Assembly (NCBI RefSeq): GCF_000010085.1
Contig: NC_007712.1
Coordinates: 682,001 to 746,000 of the forward strand
From: Sodalis glossinidius str. 'morsitans'
GTDB taxonomy: Bacteria > Pseudomonadota > Gammaproteobacteria > Enterobacterales > Enterobacteriaceae
Direction of reading: 5' to 3'
DNA length: 64,000 bases
Shown: piece after piece, positions 18,310 through 26,967 of the stretch
Layout of the letters: the number at the start of each line of letters is the position of its first letter
Numbering within the stretch: the stretch's first letter is position 1
Position numbers and translations under genes: made by a program
Notes under the pieces: model-generated
Told to the model about the DNA's origin: nothing
Seen by the model: the letters and a program-made list of their open reading frames with translations, nothing else
Databases searched by the model: none

Positions 18310-19533
18310 ATGCAACGTGTATTCATCATGGTACTGGATTCTTTTGGTATCGGGGCGGCAGAGGACGCCGATAAGTTCGGCGATCGCGGGTCGGATACCT
18401 TGGGGCATATCGCTGAACGCTGTGAGCGCGGCGATGCCAATCACGGGCGCAAAGGGCCGCTGAAGCTGCCTAATCTGACGCGCCTCGGCCTGGCTAAAGC
18501 CGCTGAACAATCCACAGGACGCTTCCCGGCGGGACTGGATAAGCAGGCGGAAATCGTCGGTGCCTACGCTTATGCCAGCGAGATTTCCTCTGGCAAAGAC
18601 ACGCTGTCGGGACATTGGGAGATAGCGGGCGTGCCGGTGCTGTTCGACTGGGGCTATTTCCCCGCGGTGGAAAACAGCTTTCCGCCGAAGCTCCTGGAGG
18701 CGTTGGTCGCCCGGGCGGGCCTACCGGGTTTTCTCGGCAATTGCCACGCCTCTGGGACGGTGATCCTTGACCGACTGGGGGAGGAGCATATGCGCACCGG
18801 GAAGCCGATTTTTTACACCTCGGCGGATTCGGTGTTTCAGTTAGCCTGCCACGAAGAGACGTTCGGGCTTGAGCGCCTGTACTCGTTGTGTGAGATTGCG
18901 CGCGAGATTCTGACCGATGGCGGTTACAACATCGGCCGCGTCATCACCCGGCCTTTTGTCGGCGCGAAAGCCGGCCAGTTTGAGCGCACCGGCAACCGGC
19001 ACGATTTAGCGGTGCCGCCGCCGTCAGCGACCATGTTGCAAAAACTGGTGGAGGAGAAAGGCGGGACGGTGGTGTCGGTCGGCAAAATCGCCGATATTTA
19101 TGCCCAGGTGGGCATCAGTAAAAAGGTGAAGGCCACCGGCCTGGACGCCTTGTTTGATGCGACGGTGCGGGAGATGGACGCGGCGGGGGAGAATACGCTG
19201 GTGTTCACCAATTTCGTTGACTTCGATTCCGCTTACGGCCACCGGCGGGATGTCGCCGGCTACGCGGCGGCGCTGGAGCTGTTCGATCGCCGTTTACCGG
19301 AGCTGATGTCGCGGGTGCAAGGCAATGATATCTTGATCCTCACGGCCGATCACGGCTGCGATCCCACCTGGCACGGGACCGATCATACCCGTGAACATGT
19401 GCCGGTTCTGATTTACGGACCGACGGTTAATCCGGGTTTTTACGGTCATCGCACCACCTTCGCCGACATTGGCCAGACGGTGGCGCGCTACTTCGGCCTC
19501 TCGCCGATGGACTACGGCAAGGCGATAATGTAG
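18310..19533 (+). CDS. deoB: Phosphopentomutase
   Basis: Mn-dependent alkaline-phosphatase-superfamily enzyme that turns (deoxy)ribose 1-phosphate into the 5-phosphate. With the ATG at 18310 (QRVFIMVLDSFGIGAAEDAD) it has 407 residues, the E. coli length; an ATG at 18307 is closer to the AGGAG and less well spaced. Metal ligands lie in LDSFGIG, in ILTADHGCDPTW and in DHTREHVPVL. SSGKDTLSGHWE carries the phosphorylated Thr region. Intact. Confidence 0.97.
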   Translation: MQRVFIMVLDSFGIGAAEDADKFGDRGSDTLGHIAERCERGDANHGRKGPLKLPNLTRLGLAKAAEQSTGRFPAGLDKQAEIVGAYAYASEISSGKDTLSGHWEIAGVPVLFDWGYFPAVENSFPPKLLEALVARAGLPGFLGNCHASGTVILDRLGEEHMRTGKPIFYTSADSVFQLACHEETFGLERLYSLCEIAREILTDGGYNIGRVITRPFVGAKAGQFERTGNRHDLAVPPPSATMLQKLVEEKGGTVVSVGKIADIYAQVGISKKVKATGLDALFDATVREMDAAGENTLVFTNFVDFDSAYGHRRDVAGYAAALELFDRRLPELMSRVQGNDILILTADHGCDPTWHGTDHTREHVPVLIYGPTVNPGFYGHRTTFADIGQTVARYFGLSPMDYGKAIM

Positions 19534-19641
19534 GCCTTGCACGGAGGCGTCAGGCTTCGCGCTGGCGCCGGTATTGGATTTCGCCGCTGGCCTGCCGGGC
19601 CGGCGGTTGGTTTTTAACATTCACACAAAAGGAAAGAGAGT

Positions 19642-20360
19642 ATTGCAACGTTGCATATTAACGCTGAGAGGGGCGATTTCGCAGAGGTCGGGCTCATGCG
19701 GGCGACCCGTTGCGGGCGCAGCATATTGCCAACACCTTCCTCGCCGATGCCCGGGAAGTTAATCAGGTGTGCGGCATGCTGGCCTACACCGGCAGCTACA
19801 AAGGTCGCGCGGTCTCGGTCATGGGGCACGGCATGGGCATTCCGTCCTGCTCGATTTATACCAAAGAGCTAATCACCGATTTTGGCGTCAAACAGATCAT
19901 TCGCGTCGGCTCCTGCAGGGCTATCAGAAGCGATGTCCACGTGCGGGATATCGTTATCGGCTTGGGCATCAGCACCGACTCCAAGGTGAACCGCATACGC
20001 TTTAAAGATCATGACTTCGTCGCCATTGCCTATTTCGACTTGGTGCGCAATGCGGTAGATTCCGCCAAGGCCGCCGGTATTCCGGTGCGTGTGGGCAATA
20101 TCTTTTCCGCCGACCTGTTCTATACGCCGGATCCGCAGATGTTCGATGTCCTGGAAAAATACGGCATTCTGGGCGTGGAAATGGAAGCCGCCGGGATCTA
20201 TGGCGTCGCGGCGGAATTTGGCGCCTGCGCGCTGGCGATCTGTACCGTATCCGATCATATCCTTAGCGGTGAAGCCTTAAGCGCGGCCGATCGCCAAACC
20301 ACCTTCAACGACATGATTGAAGTGGCGCTGGAATCGGTCTTGCTGGGCGATGCGCGCTAA
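19642..20360 (+). pseudogene. deoD: deoD pseudogene (purine nucleoside phosphorylase), start lost and frameshifted
   Basis: Purine nucleoside phosphorylase of the deo operon (239 residues in E. coli). By alignment the initiator codon is ATT at 19642 (ATLHINAERGDFAEVGLM), so the ATG seems mutated. One base is lost near 19697, where the homologue reads MPGDPLRA. The remainder is open to 20360: AQHIANTFLADAREV, MGHGMGIPSCSIYTKELITDFG, VEMEAAGIYGVAAEFGA. In the base-binding loop the Gly of GSCG has become Arg (RVGSCRAI). A shortened product from GTG or ATG codons could exist but would lack the N-terminus. Confidence 0.88.
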
Positions 20361-20369
20361 CGCCGCCCC

Positions 20370-21010
20370 AGGGGGCCTCGGGCGGCTTAATGTCGTCTGT
20401 GGGGCGCGCGTCGGCGTCCTCTTCCCCACGTCGTTCCGCCAGCGGCTGCGGCGGTTTTGCAGCAGCGTGCGCGCCAGGATGATACCGATGGCGAGCGCCA
20501 GCATCATCATCAGGCGCAGCAGATTGGTGGTATTGTCCACCTGTTTGGCTTCGATCTCTAATGAGTGGGTATCCAGCGTCAGGCGGACGAAACCGCTGGG
20601 GCCCTTATTATCTTCAATCGTCCGCACAGCTGATGGTTGAAGAATCTGCCCGCCCGCTGATTGCCGATAGCCAACCGGTCGCGTACGCTGATGTTTTCGC
20701 CGGCGCGGGCCACCAGACTGCCGTCCATGTTGTACACGCTGGCGTCGAGAATGCGGCTGTTTTGCGTTAATCGATCCAGCACCTGTTTGATCGGCGCGCT
20801 GTTGTCGTCGCGGCCGGCCATTAGCGGCGCCAGCTCGCCGGTAACCTGGCGAATCAGCGTATCCGCCAACTCTTCCACCTGCGCCGAACGGGCCATTTGG
20901 TGGCTCAGGCTGAAATAGGTCGCGCCCTGCATTAACGCCACCAGCAGCGCGACGCAAATCAGCACGATAACCGTGCGGTGCAAACGGAATGAGAGTCTGG
21001 CGCGGGCCAT
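20370..21010 (-). pseudogene. smp: smp (ytjB) pseudogene, membrane protein
   Basis: Smp/YtjB is a 214-residue membrane protein of unclear role. Start at 21010 (ARARLSFRLHRTVIVLICVA), followed by a first membrane helix, then VEELADTLIRQVTGELAPLM and VRDRLAIGNQRAGRFFNHQ. There a one-base shift near 20630 occurs. The other frame continues NKGPSGFVRLTLDTHSLEIEAKQVDNTT (split here for reading: KGPSGFVRLTLDTH) and the second helix LLRLMMMLALAIGIILART. The native acidic tail seems to be in a third frame, so the low-coordinate end is approximate. It converges on deoD. Confidence 0.82.
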
Positions 21011-21099
21011 AGGTTTCCTTTCTCTTCAGATTCGTCGACGATAGGATAGCTTGTTGCGCGTTGAGAACGGCGGTTGAACATCTTCCTACAGGAGTTAAA

Positions 21100-22077
21100 A
21101 TGCCCAATAGTCTGACCTACTGCGATCTGCCCGAGGGTATTTCACACTGGCCGGGTTTGCCTTTGTCATTAAGCGGCGACGAAGTAATGCCGCTGGATTA
21201 CCGAGCTGGCCATACCGGTTGGTTATTATACGGCAAAAATCTGGATAAACAGAGTCTGTCGCGGTATCAGCGCGCGCTGGGCGCGGCGATGGTGGTGGTT
21301 TCCGCCTGGCAAATCGATGATTATCAGGTAGTGCGTCTGGCGGGATCGCTGACGGCGCGCGCTACGCGGCTGGCCCATGAGCACGAGCTGGACGTGGCCC
21401 CCTTTGGCAAAACGCCCCATTTGCGCGCGCCGGGCCTGCTGATTATGGATATGGACTCCACGGCGATACAAATCGAGTGCATCGATGAGATAGCCAAATT
21501 GGTGGGGGTCGGCACGGATGTGGCGGCGGTGACCGAGCGGACCATGCTCGGCGAACTGGACTTCACCGCCAGCCTGCGTCAGCGGGTGGCGACCCTAAAA
21601 GGCGCCGATGCCGATATTCTGCGTCAGGTGCGTGAGGTGCTGCCGCTGATGCCCGGTCTGACCCAACTGACCAAAAAGCTGCAAAGTCTGGGGTGGCATG
21701 TCGCCATTGCCTCCGGCGGCTTTACCTATTTCGCCGAATTGTTGCGCGACAAGCTGCGTTTGGTTTCCATCGCCGCCAATGAGCTGGAGATCCACGATGG
21801 CCGTCTGACCGGCGAAGTGGTGGGGGACGTGGTCGATGCCGGCTACAAGGCGCGCGAGCTGGCGCGCCTGGCGGATAAGCTGGCTATCCCTATCAGCCAG
21901 ACGGTGGCGATTGGCGACGGTGCAAATGATTTATTGATGATACAATCAGCGGGGCTGGGCATTGCGTTCCACGCCAAGCCGAAGGTCAATGAACAAAGCA
22001 AGGTGACAATCCGTCACGCCGATTTGCTGGGAGTGCTGTGCATCCTGAGCGGCAATCTCAAACACGATGAACGCTGA
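21100..22077 (+). CDS. serB: Phosphoserine phosphatase
   Basis: Last step of serine synthesis; HAD-superfamily hydrolase. It has 325 residues (E. coli 322), starting at ATG 21100 after GGAG (PNSLTYCDLPEGISHWPG). The N-terminal half is the regulatory-type domain. The catalytic motif is LIMDMDSTAIQIECIDE, motif II is IASGGF, and motif III/IV is VAIGDGANDLLMI. The last motif usually has Pro where Leu stands here (ANDLPMI). Divergent from smp, and upstream of radA as in E. coli. Intact. Confidence 0.96.
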   Translation: MPNSLTYCDLPEGISHWPGLPLSLSGDEVMPLDYRAGHTGWLLYGKNLDKQSLSRYQRALGAAMVVVSAWQIDDYQVVRLAGSLTARATRLAHEHELDVAPFGKTPHLRAPGLLIMDMDSTAIQIECIDEIAKLVGVGTDVAAVTERTMLGELDFTASLRQRVATLKGADADILRQVREVLPLMPGLTQLTKKLQSLGWHVAIASGGFTYFAELLRDKLRLVSIAANELEIHDGRLTGEVVGDVVDAGYKARELARLADKLAIPISQTVAIGDGANDLLMIQSAGLGIAFHAKPKVNEQSKVTIRHADLLGVLCILSGNLKHDER

Positions 22078-22138
22078 GCTTGCCCGCCGGCGACCGCGGT
22101 CGCGGCGTGCGGCGCGCCATGTCTTGCCGAGGTAATGT

Positions 22139-23521
22139 GTGGCTAAAGCGGTAAAGCGCGCTTTTGTATGTAATGAATGCGGTGCGGATTATCCGCGCTG
22201 GCAGGGACAATGTACCGCCTGCCATGCCTGGAATACCATCACCGAGGTGCGCATCGCGTCCACTCCGGCGGCGGCGCGCAACGAGCGGTTTAGCGGCTAC
22301 GCCGGCGATAGCGGCGTAAGTAAAGTTCAAAAGCTCTCTGAGATAAGCCTCGAAGCGCTGCCGCGCTTTTCCACGGGTTTTAAAGAACTAGACCTCGTGC
22401 TGGGCGGTGGCATGGTGCCGGGCAGCGCCATTCTGATCGGCGGCAGCCCGGGCGCGGGGAAAAGTACCCTGCTGCTGCAAACGCTGTGCAAGCTTGCCGT
22501 CGGCATGAAAACTCTGTACGTCACCGGCGAGGAATCGCTGCAGCAAGTGGCGATGCGTGCGCATCGGCTCGGACTGCCCACCGACGAACTGAACATGCTG
22601 TCGGAAACCAGTATCGAACAGATTTGTTTGACCGCCTCGCAGGAAAAACCGCGCGTGATGGTCATCGACTCGATTCAGGTAATGCACATGGCGGATGTGC
22701 AGTCTTCGCCGGGCAGCGTCGCCCAGGTGCGGGAATCTGCCGCCTATCTGACGCGTTTCGCCAAAACCCAGGGGGTGGCGATCATCATGGTCGGTCACGT
22801 AACCAAGGACGGCACGCTGGCGGGGCCAAAAGTGCTGGAGCATTGCATCGACTGCTCTATTATGCTGGACGGCGATTCCGATTCCCGTTTTCGCACGCTG
22901 CGCAGCCATAAAAACCGATTCGGCGCGGTGAATGAGCTTGGCGTATTCGCCATGACCGAGCAGGGTTTGCGCGAAGTCAGCAATCCATCGGCGATTTTTT
23001 TGAGCCGCGGGGAAGAGATGACGCCCGGCAGCAGCGTGATGGTAGTCTGGGAGGGCACCCGCCCGCTGTTGGTGGAAATCCAGGCGCTGGTGGATCACTC
23101 GATGATGTCCAATCCGCGCCGGGTGGCGGTTGGCCTCGAGCAAAACCGGCTGGCTATCTTGCTGGCGGTGCTGCACCGCCACGGCGGGTTGCAGATGGCG
23201 GATCAGGATGTGTTCGTCAACGTGGTCGGCGGGGTGAAAGTGAGCGAAACCAGCGCTGATCTGGCGCTAATGCTGGCGATGGTGTCCAGTCTGCGCGACC
23301 GAACCTTGCCGAAGGATCTGGTGGTCTTCGGCGAAGTGGGGCTGGCGGGCGAGATCAGGCCGGTCCCGAGCGGGCAGGAGCGCATCACCGAGGCCGCCAA
23401 ACATGGTTTTCGCCGCGCCATCGTGCCTCAGGCCAATGTGCCGAAAAAGGCGCCGGAAAATATGCAGATTTTCGGCGTGAAAAAACTGGCCGATGCGCTG
23501 GCGATACTGGAAGAACTCTGA
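22139..23521 (+). CDS. radA: DNA repair protein RadA
   Basis: DnaB-type branch-migration helicase acting in recombinational repair. It has 460 residues, the E. coli length, starting at the GTG at 22139 (AKAVKRAFVCNECGADYP). There is a Cys4 zinc finger CNECG..CTACH at residues 11-29, Walker A GGSPGAGKSTLL near 97, the RadA-specific KNRFG in SHKNRFGAVNE near 258, and a Lon-protease-like C-terminal domain (VFGEVGLAGEIRPVPSGQER). It is followed after 13 bases by the broken nadR. Intact. Confidence 0.97.
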   Translation: MAKAVKRAFVCNECGADYPRWQGQCTACHAWNTITEVRIASTPAAARNERFSGYAGDSGVSKVQKLSEISLEALPRFSTGFKELDLVLGGGMVPGSAILIGGSPGAGKSTLLLQTLCKLAVGMKTLYVTGEESLQQVAMRAHRLGLPTDELNMLSETSIEQICLTASQEKPRVMVIDSIQVMHMADVQSSPGSVAQVRESAAYLTRFAKTQGVAIIMVGHVTKDGTLAGPKVLEHCIDCSIMLDGDSDSRFRTLRSHKNRFGAVNELGVFAMTEQGLREVSNPSAIFLSRGEEMTPGSSVMVVWEGTRPLLVEIQALVDHSMMSNPRRVAVGLEQNRLAILLAVLHRHGGLQMADQDVFVNVVGGVKVSETSADLALMLAMVSSLRDRTLPKDLVVFGEVGLAGEIRPVPSGQERITEAAKHGFRRAIVPQANVPKKAPENMQIFGVKKLADALAILEEL

Positions 23522-23534
23522 CGTTGAGGAAGGT

Positions 23535-24763
23535 ATGTCGTCGTTCAATTATTTGAAAAGCTCCATTAAACAACAAGGATGCACCCTACAGCAGGTGGCG
23601 GACGCCTGCGGCGTAACCAAAGGTTACCTTAGCCAGCTGCTGAACGCCAAAATCAAAAGTCCGAGCGCCCAGAAGCTCGAAGCCATCCACCGTTTCCTCG
23701 GGCTGGAGTTCCCCCGCCGGCAAAAAACGGTCGGGGTGATCTTCGGCAAGTTTTATCCGCTGCACACCGGCCATATCTACTTGATTCAGTGGGCCTGTAG
23801 TCAGGTTGATTAGCTGCATGTGATCCTCAACTACGACGATCAGCGCGACCTGCGGCTGTTCGAGGACAGCGACATGTCCCAGCAGCCCACGCTCAGCGAC
23901 AGGCTGCGCTGGCCGTTGCAAACCTTCAAGTATCAGAAAAATATTCGTATTCATGCCTTTAATGAACAAGGAATGGAGCCTTATCCCCACGGCTGGGATG
24001 TCTGGAGCTGGGGCGTCAAGGGTTTCATGGACGATAAAGGCATCGAGGCGGATTTTATTTACTCCAGCGAAAAACAGGATCTTGAGCACTATCGTGAACA
24101 TTTGGGGATTGAAACCGTGATTATCGATCCGGATCGTTCCTTTATGTCCATCAGCGGACAGCAAATCCGTCAGGATCCCTTCTGCTATTGGGAGTATATT
24201 CCAACGGAAGTCAAACCCTTCTTTGTCCGCACCGTCGCGCTGATTGGCGGAGAGTCCAGCGGTAAGTCCACCATGGTCAATAAGCTGGCCAATATCTTCA
24301 ATACCACCAGCGCGTGGGAATACGGCTGGGATTACGTGTTTCCCACCTCGGCGACGACGAAATGGCGCTGCAATATTCCGATTACGATAAAATTGCGCTG
24401 GGTCAGGCTCAGTTTATTGATTTTGCAGTGAAATATACCAATAAAGTGACTTTTATCGATACGGATTTTGTCACCAGCCAGGCGTTTTGCAAAAAATATC
24501 ACGGCCGGGAACATCCCTTTGTGCAGGCGATGATCGACGAATACCGCTTTGATTTAGTGATTTTGCTGAAAAACAATACGCCCTGGGTCGCCGATGGTTT
24601 GCGCAGTCTCGGCGCGCCGATGGACCGCGATGCGTTTCAGCACTTGCTGGAGGATTTGCTGCACGTCAATCAGATCCCTTACGTGCGCGTCGATGTGGCG
24701 GATTACGATCAGTGCTTTTTACAGTGCATTACCCTGGTGAAAGAGCTGCTGGGGGAGCGCTGA
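23535..24763 (+). pseudogene. nadR: nadR pseudogene (NAD repressor / NMN adenylyltransferase / ribosylnicotinamide kinase)
   Basis: NadR is a trifunctional protein of about 410 residues. Its HTH domain represses NAD synthesis genes, and the central and C-terminal domains salvage NMN and nicotinamide riboside. From ATG 23535 the HTH region is whole (LQQVADACGVTKGYLSQLL), as is FGKFYPLHTGHIYLIQ. A TAG at 23811-23813 replaces the Glu of QVDELH. The frame reopens up to GGESSGKSTMVNKLANIF, the kinase Walker A. One base is lost near 24343 (RDYVFSHLG in the homologue), and the last 140 or so residues are in another frame. Confidence 0.93.
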
Positions 24764-24773
24764 CGGCATTTCC

Positions 24774-24850
24774 GGCAAACGCCGGCACAGGGGCAAATGC
24801 CCGGCGCAGGATTGAACCCGCGGTGCAGGAGCAAACCCCGGGTGTAGGGG
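24774..24850. repeat. 19-bp tandem repeat, four degenerate copies
   Basis: Copies start at 24774, 24793, 24812 and 24831, each exactly 19 bases: GGCAAACGCCGGCACAGGG, GCAAATGCCCGGCGCAGGA, TTGAACCCGCGGTGCAGGA and GCAAACCCCGGGTGTAGGG. A fifth partial unit (GTAAAC) follows. The repeat lies between the convergent nadR remnant and ettA. The centre of each unit is a short GC palindrome. Confidence 0.85.
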
Positions 24851-24880
24851 TAAACAAAAACGGCGCCTGCCGGCGCCGTC
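24851..24880 (-). terminator. Rho-independent terminator of ettA
   Basis: ACGGCGCC-tgcc-GGCGCCGT is a perfect 8-bp stem at 24860-24879, followed on the minus strand by TTTTTGTTTA. It lies 16 bases beyond the ettA stop. Confidence 0.9.
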
Positions 24881-24895
24881 ACAATGGGCTTAACG

Positions 24896-26560
24896 TTAAG
24901 CCATTTTTTTGTATTTGATACGGTGCGGTTGTAGCGCTTCCGCCCCCAACGTCCGCTTCTTGTACTCTTCGTATTCGGTGAAATTGCCTTCAAAGAACTC
25001 GATATTACATTCGTCCTGATAATCGATAATGTGCGTCGCAATGCGATCGAGGAACCAGCGGTCATGGGAGATAACCATGGCGCAACCGGGGAACTCCAGC
25101 AGGGCGTTTTCCAGTGCGCGCAGCGTTTCCACATCCAGATCGTTGGTCGGCTCATCGAGCAACAGCATATTGCCGCCCACCTGTAGCAACTTGGCCAAGT
25201 GGACGCGGCCGCGTTCGCCGCCGGACAACTCACCAATCCGTTTCCCCTGATCCACGCCTTTGAAGTTGAAACGGCCGACGTAGGCGCGGCTCGGCAGCTC
25301 AAAATTACCGATGCGCATAATATCCTGGCCGCCGGAGATCTCCTCCCACACTGTTTTACTGTTGTCCATACTGTCGCGGAATTGGTCCACCGAGGCAAGC
25401 TGTACCGTATCCCCCAGCGTGATGCTGCCGCTGTCCGGTTGCTCCTTGCCCGACAATAGCCGGAACAGCGTGGATTTACCGGCGCCGTTGGGGCCGATGA
25501 TGCCGACTATTGCCCCTTTAGGCAGGGAGAAAGACAAATCGTCGATCAGTAGTCGGTCGCCGTAAGATTTGCGCAGCTGACTGACTTCCAGCACTTTGTC
25601 ACCCAGACGGGGACCGGGCGGGATAAACAATTCGCTGGTCTCGTTGCGTTTTTGGTAATCGACATTATTGAGTTCTTCAAAACGCGCCAGGCGGGCTTTC
25701 CCTTTCGACTGGCGGCCTTTCGCGTTCGAGCGTACCCACTCCAGTTCCTTTTCGATGGACTTGCGGCGCGCCGCCTCGGATGAGGCTTCCTGCGCCAGGC
25801 GCTGATCCTTTTGCTCGAGCCAGGATGAGTAATTCCCTTCCCAAGGGATCCCCTCACCGCGATCCAGCTCCAGGATCCAGCCGGCGACGTTATCCAGGAA
25901 ATAGCGGTCATGGGTAATCGCCACCACGGTGCCTTCATAGTCGTGCAGGAAACGTTCAAGCCAGGTGACGGATTCGGCGTCCAGATGGTTAGTGGGTTCG
26001 TCGAGCAGCAGCATATCGGGTTTTTCCAGTAACAACCGGCAAATCGCTACCCGCCGGCGCTCACCGCCGGACAAGGTGCCGATTTTGGTATCCCAGGGCG
26101 GCAGGCGCAGCGCGTCGGCGGCACGTTCCAGCTGGTTGTCCAGATTATGGCCGTCGTGGGCCTGGATGATGGCTTCCAGCTCCCCCTGCTCCTTCGCCAG
26201 TTTATCGAAGTCGGCGTCCGGCTCGGCATAGGCGGCGTACACCACGTCCAGACGGGACAGCGCCTGCTTGACGTCCGCCACGGCGGTTTCTATTTCTTCG
26301 CGCACGGTTTTTTCATTATCGAACCGAGGCTCCTGGGGCAGGTACCCGATATTGATGCCCGGCTGAGGTCGCGCCTCGCCTTCGATATCGGTGTCGATGC
26401 CGGCCATGATGCGCAGCAGCGTCGATTTCCCCGCGCCGTTGAGACCCAGCACGCCGATTTTGGCGCCGGGGAAGAAACTCAGCGAAATATTTTTCAGGAT
26501 ATGCCGTTTCGGCGGAACGATTTTGCCGACGCGGTGCATAGTGTAGACGAATTGAGCCAC
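24896..26560 (-). CDS. ettA: Energy-dependent translational throttle protein EttA (ABC-F)
   Basis: ABC-F ATPase that binds the ribosomal E site and gates early elongation according to energy charge (established in E. coli). It has 554 residues (E. coli 555). First ATPase: LGLNGAGKSTLL, LSGGERRRVAICRLLL, LLLDEPTNHLD. A linker of about 80 residues, rich in charge (KELEWVRSNAKGRQSKGKA), is followed by the second ATPase: GPNGAGKSTLF, LSGGERGRVHLAKLL, LLLDEPTNDLD. The arm insert DADFDKLAKEQGELEAI is present. There is no membrane domain. Intact. Confidence 0.97.
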   Translation of the reverse strand: MAQFVYTMHRVGKIVPPKRHILKNISLSFFPGAKIGVLGLNGAGKSTLLRIMAGIDTDIEGEARPQPGINIGYLPQEPRFDNEKTVREEIETAVADVKQALSRLDVVYAAYAEPDADFDKLAKEQGELEAIIQAHDGHNLDNQLERAADALRLPPWDTKIGTLSGGERRRVAICRLLLEKPDMLLLDEPTNHLDAESVTWLERFLHDYEGTVVAITHDRYFLDNVAGWILELDRGEGIPWEGNYSSWLEQKDQRLAQEASSEAARRKSIEKELEWVRSNAKGRQSKGKARLARFEELNNVDYQKRNETSELFIPPGPRLGDKVLEVSQLRKSYGDRLLIDDLSFSLPKGAIVGIIGPNGAGKSTLFRLLSGKEQPDSGSITLGDTVQLASVDQFRDSMDNSKTVWEEISGGQDIMRIGNFELPSRAYVGRFNFKGVDQGKRIGELSGGERGRVHLAKLLQVGGNMLLLDEPTNDLDVETLRALENALLEFPGCAMVISHDRWFLDRIATHIIDYQDECNIEFFEGNFTEYEEYKKRTLGAEALQPHRIKYKKMA

Positions 26561-26967
26561 GTTGCGATAAGCCTCATGTTAACGGGTTTTTGCCTGTCCC
26601 GCGGATTGGCGGGAAATAGCGTGGCGGGGCCACGCCAGTGCTGCGATAACGCAGTTTAGCCCGTTTCGGCGCGTAATCACAGCCTGACCGGCAACGGCAA
26701 CGCCGGCGCGCGCGGTTAGGACGCAGGGGGCGGTTTTCTGATGGCGCTGGGCTGTAAAACTACGTAAATCGCCGACTTTAGCCCGTCTGGCGGTCGCAGT
26801 TTGCTATATTAATGCATAAAAACATTAATTAATAAACAATGTTTGTATTCTCACGTGTGGCTGGCGCGATTCCGCCAGCGTGTCTAGCATGTGAACGGAA
26901 CCCGGTCGGTCAAGCGCGCAACGAAGTCCCCCCAGTGGGACGGGTAATCAGCTGAGGATGTGTAGAG
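26561..26967. other. Divergent promoter region between ettA and slt
   Basis: About 400 bases without a gene. It is AT-rich around 26805-26850 (TATATTAATGCATAAAAACATTAATTAA in part), which is where divergent promoters would be expected. A small hairpin CTGGCG-cgattc-CGCCAG lies near 26862. Confidence 0.45.

Noticed and set aside
19642..24763. Programmed frameshifting in deoD, smp or nadR
   Set aside because: None of the shift sites shows a slippery heptamer with a downstream structure, and the same genes also carry stops, lost starts or substitutions at key residues.
24774..24850. Possible CRISPR array
   Set aside because: The units are contiguous with no spacers, are only 19 bases and are degenerate; there are no cas genes nearby. 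It is a plain tandem repeat.
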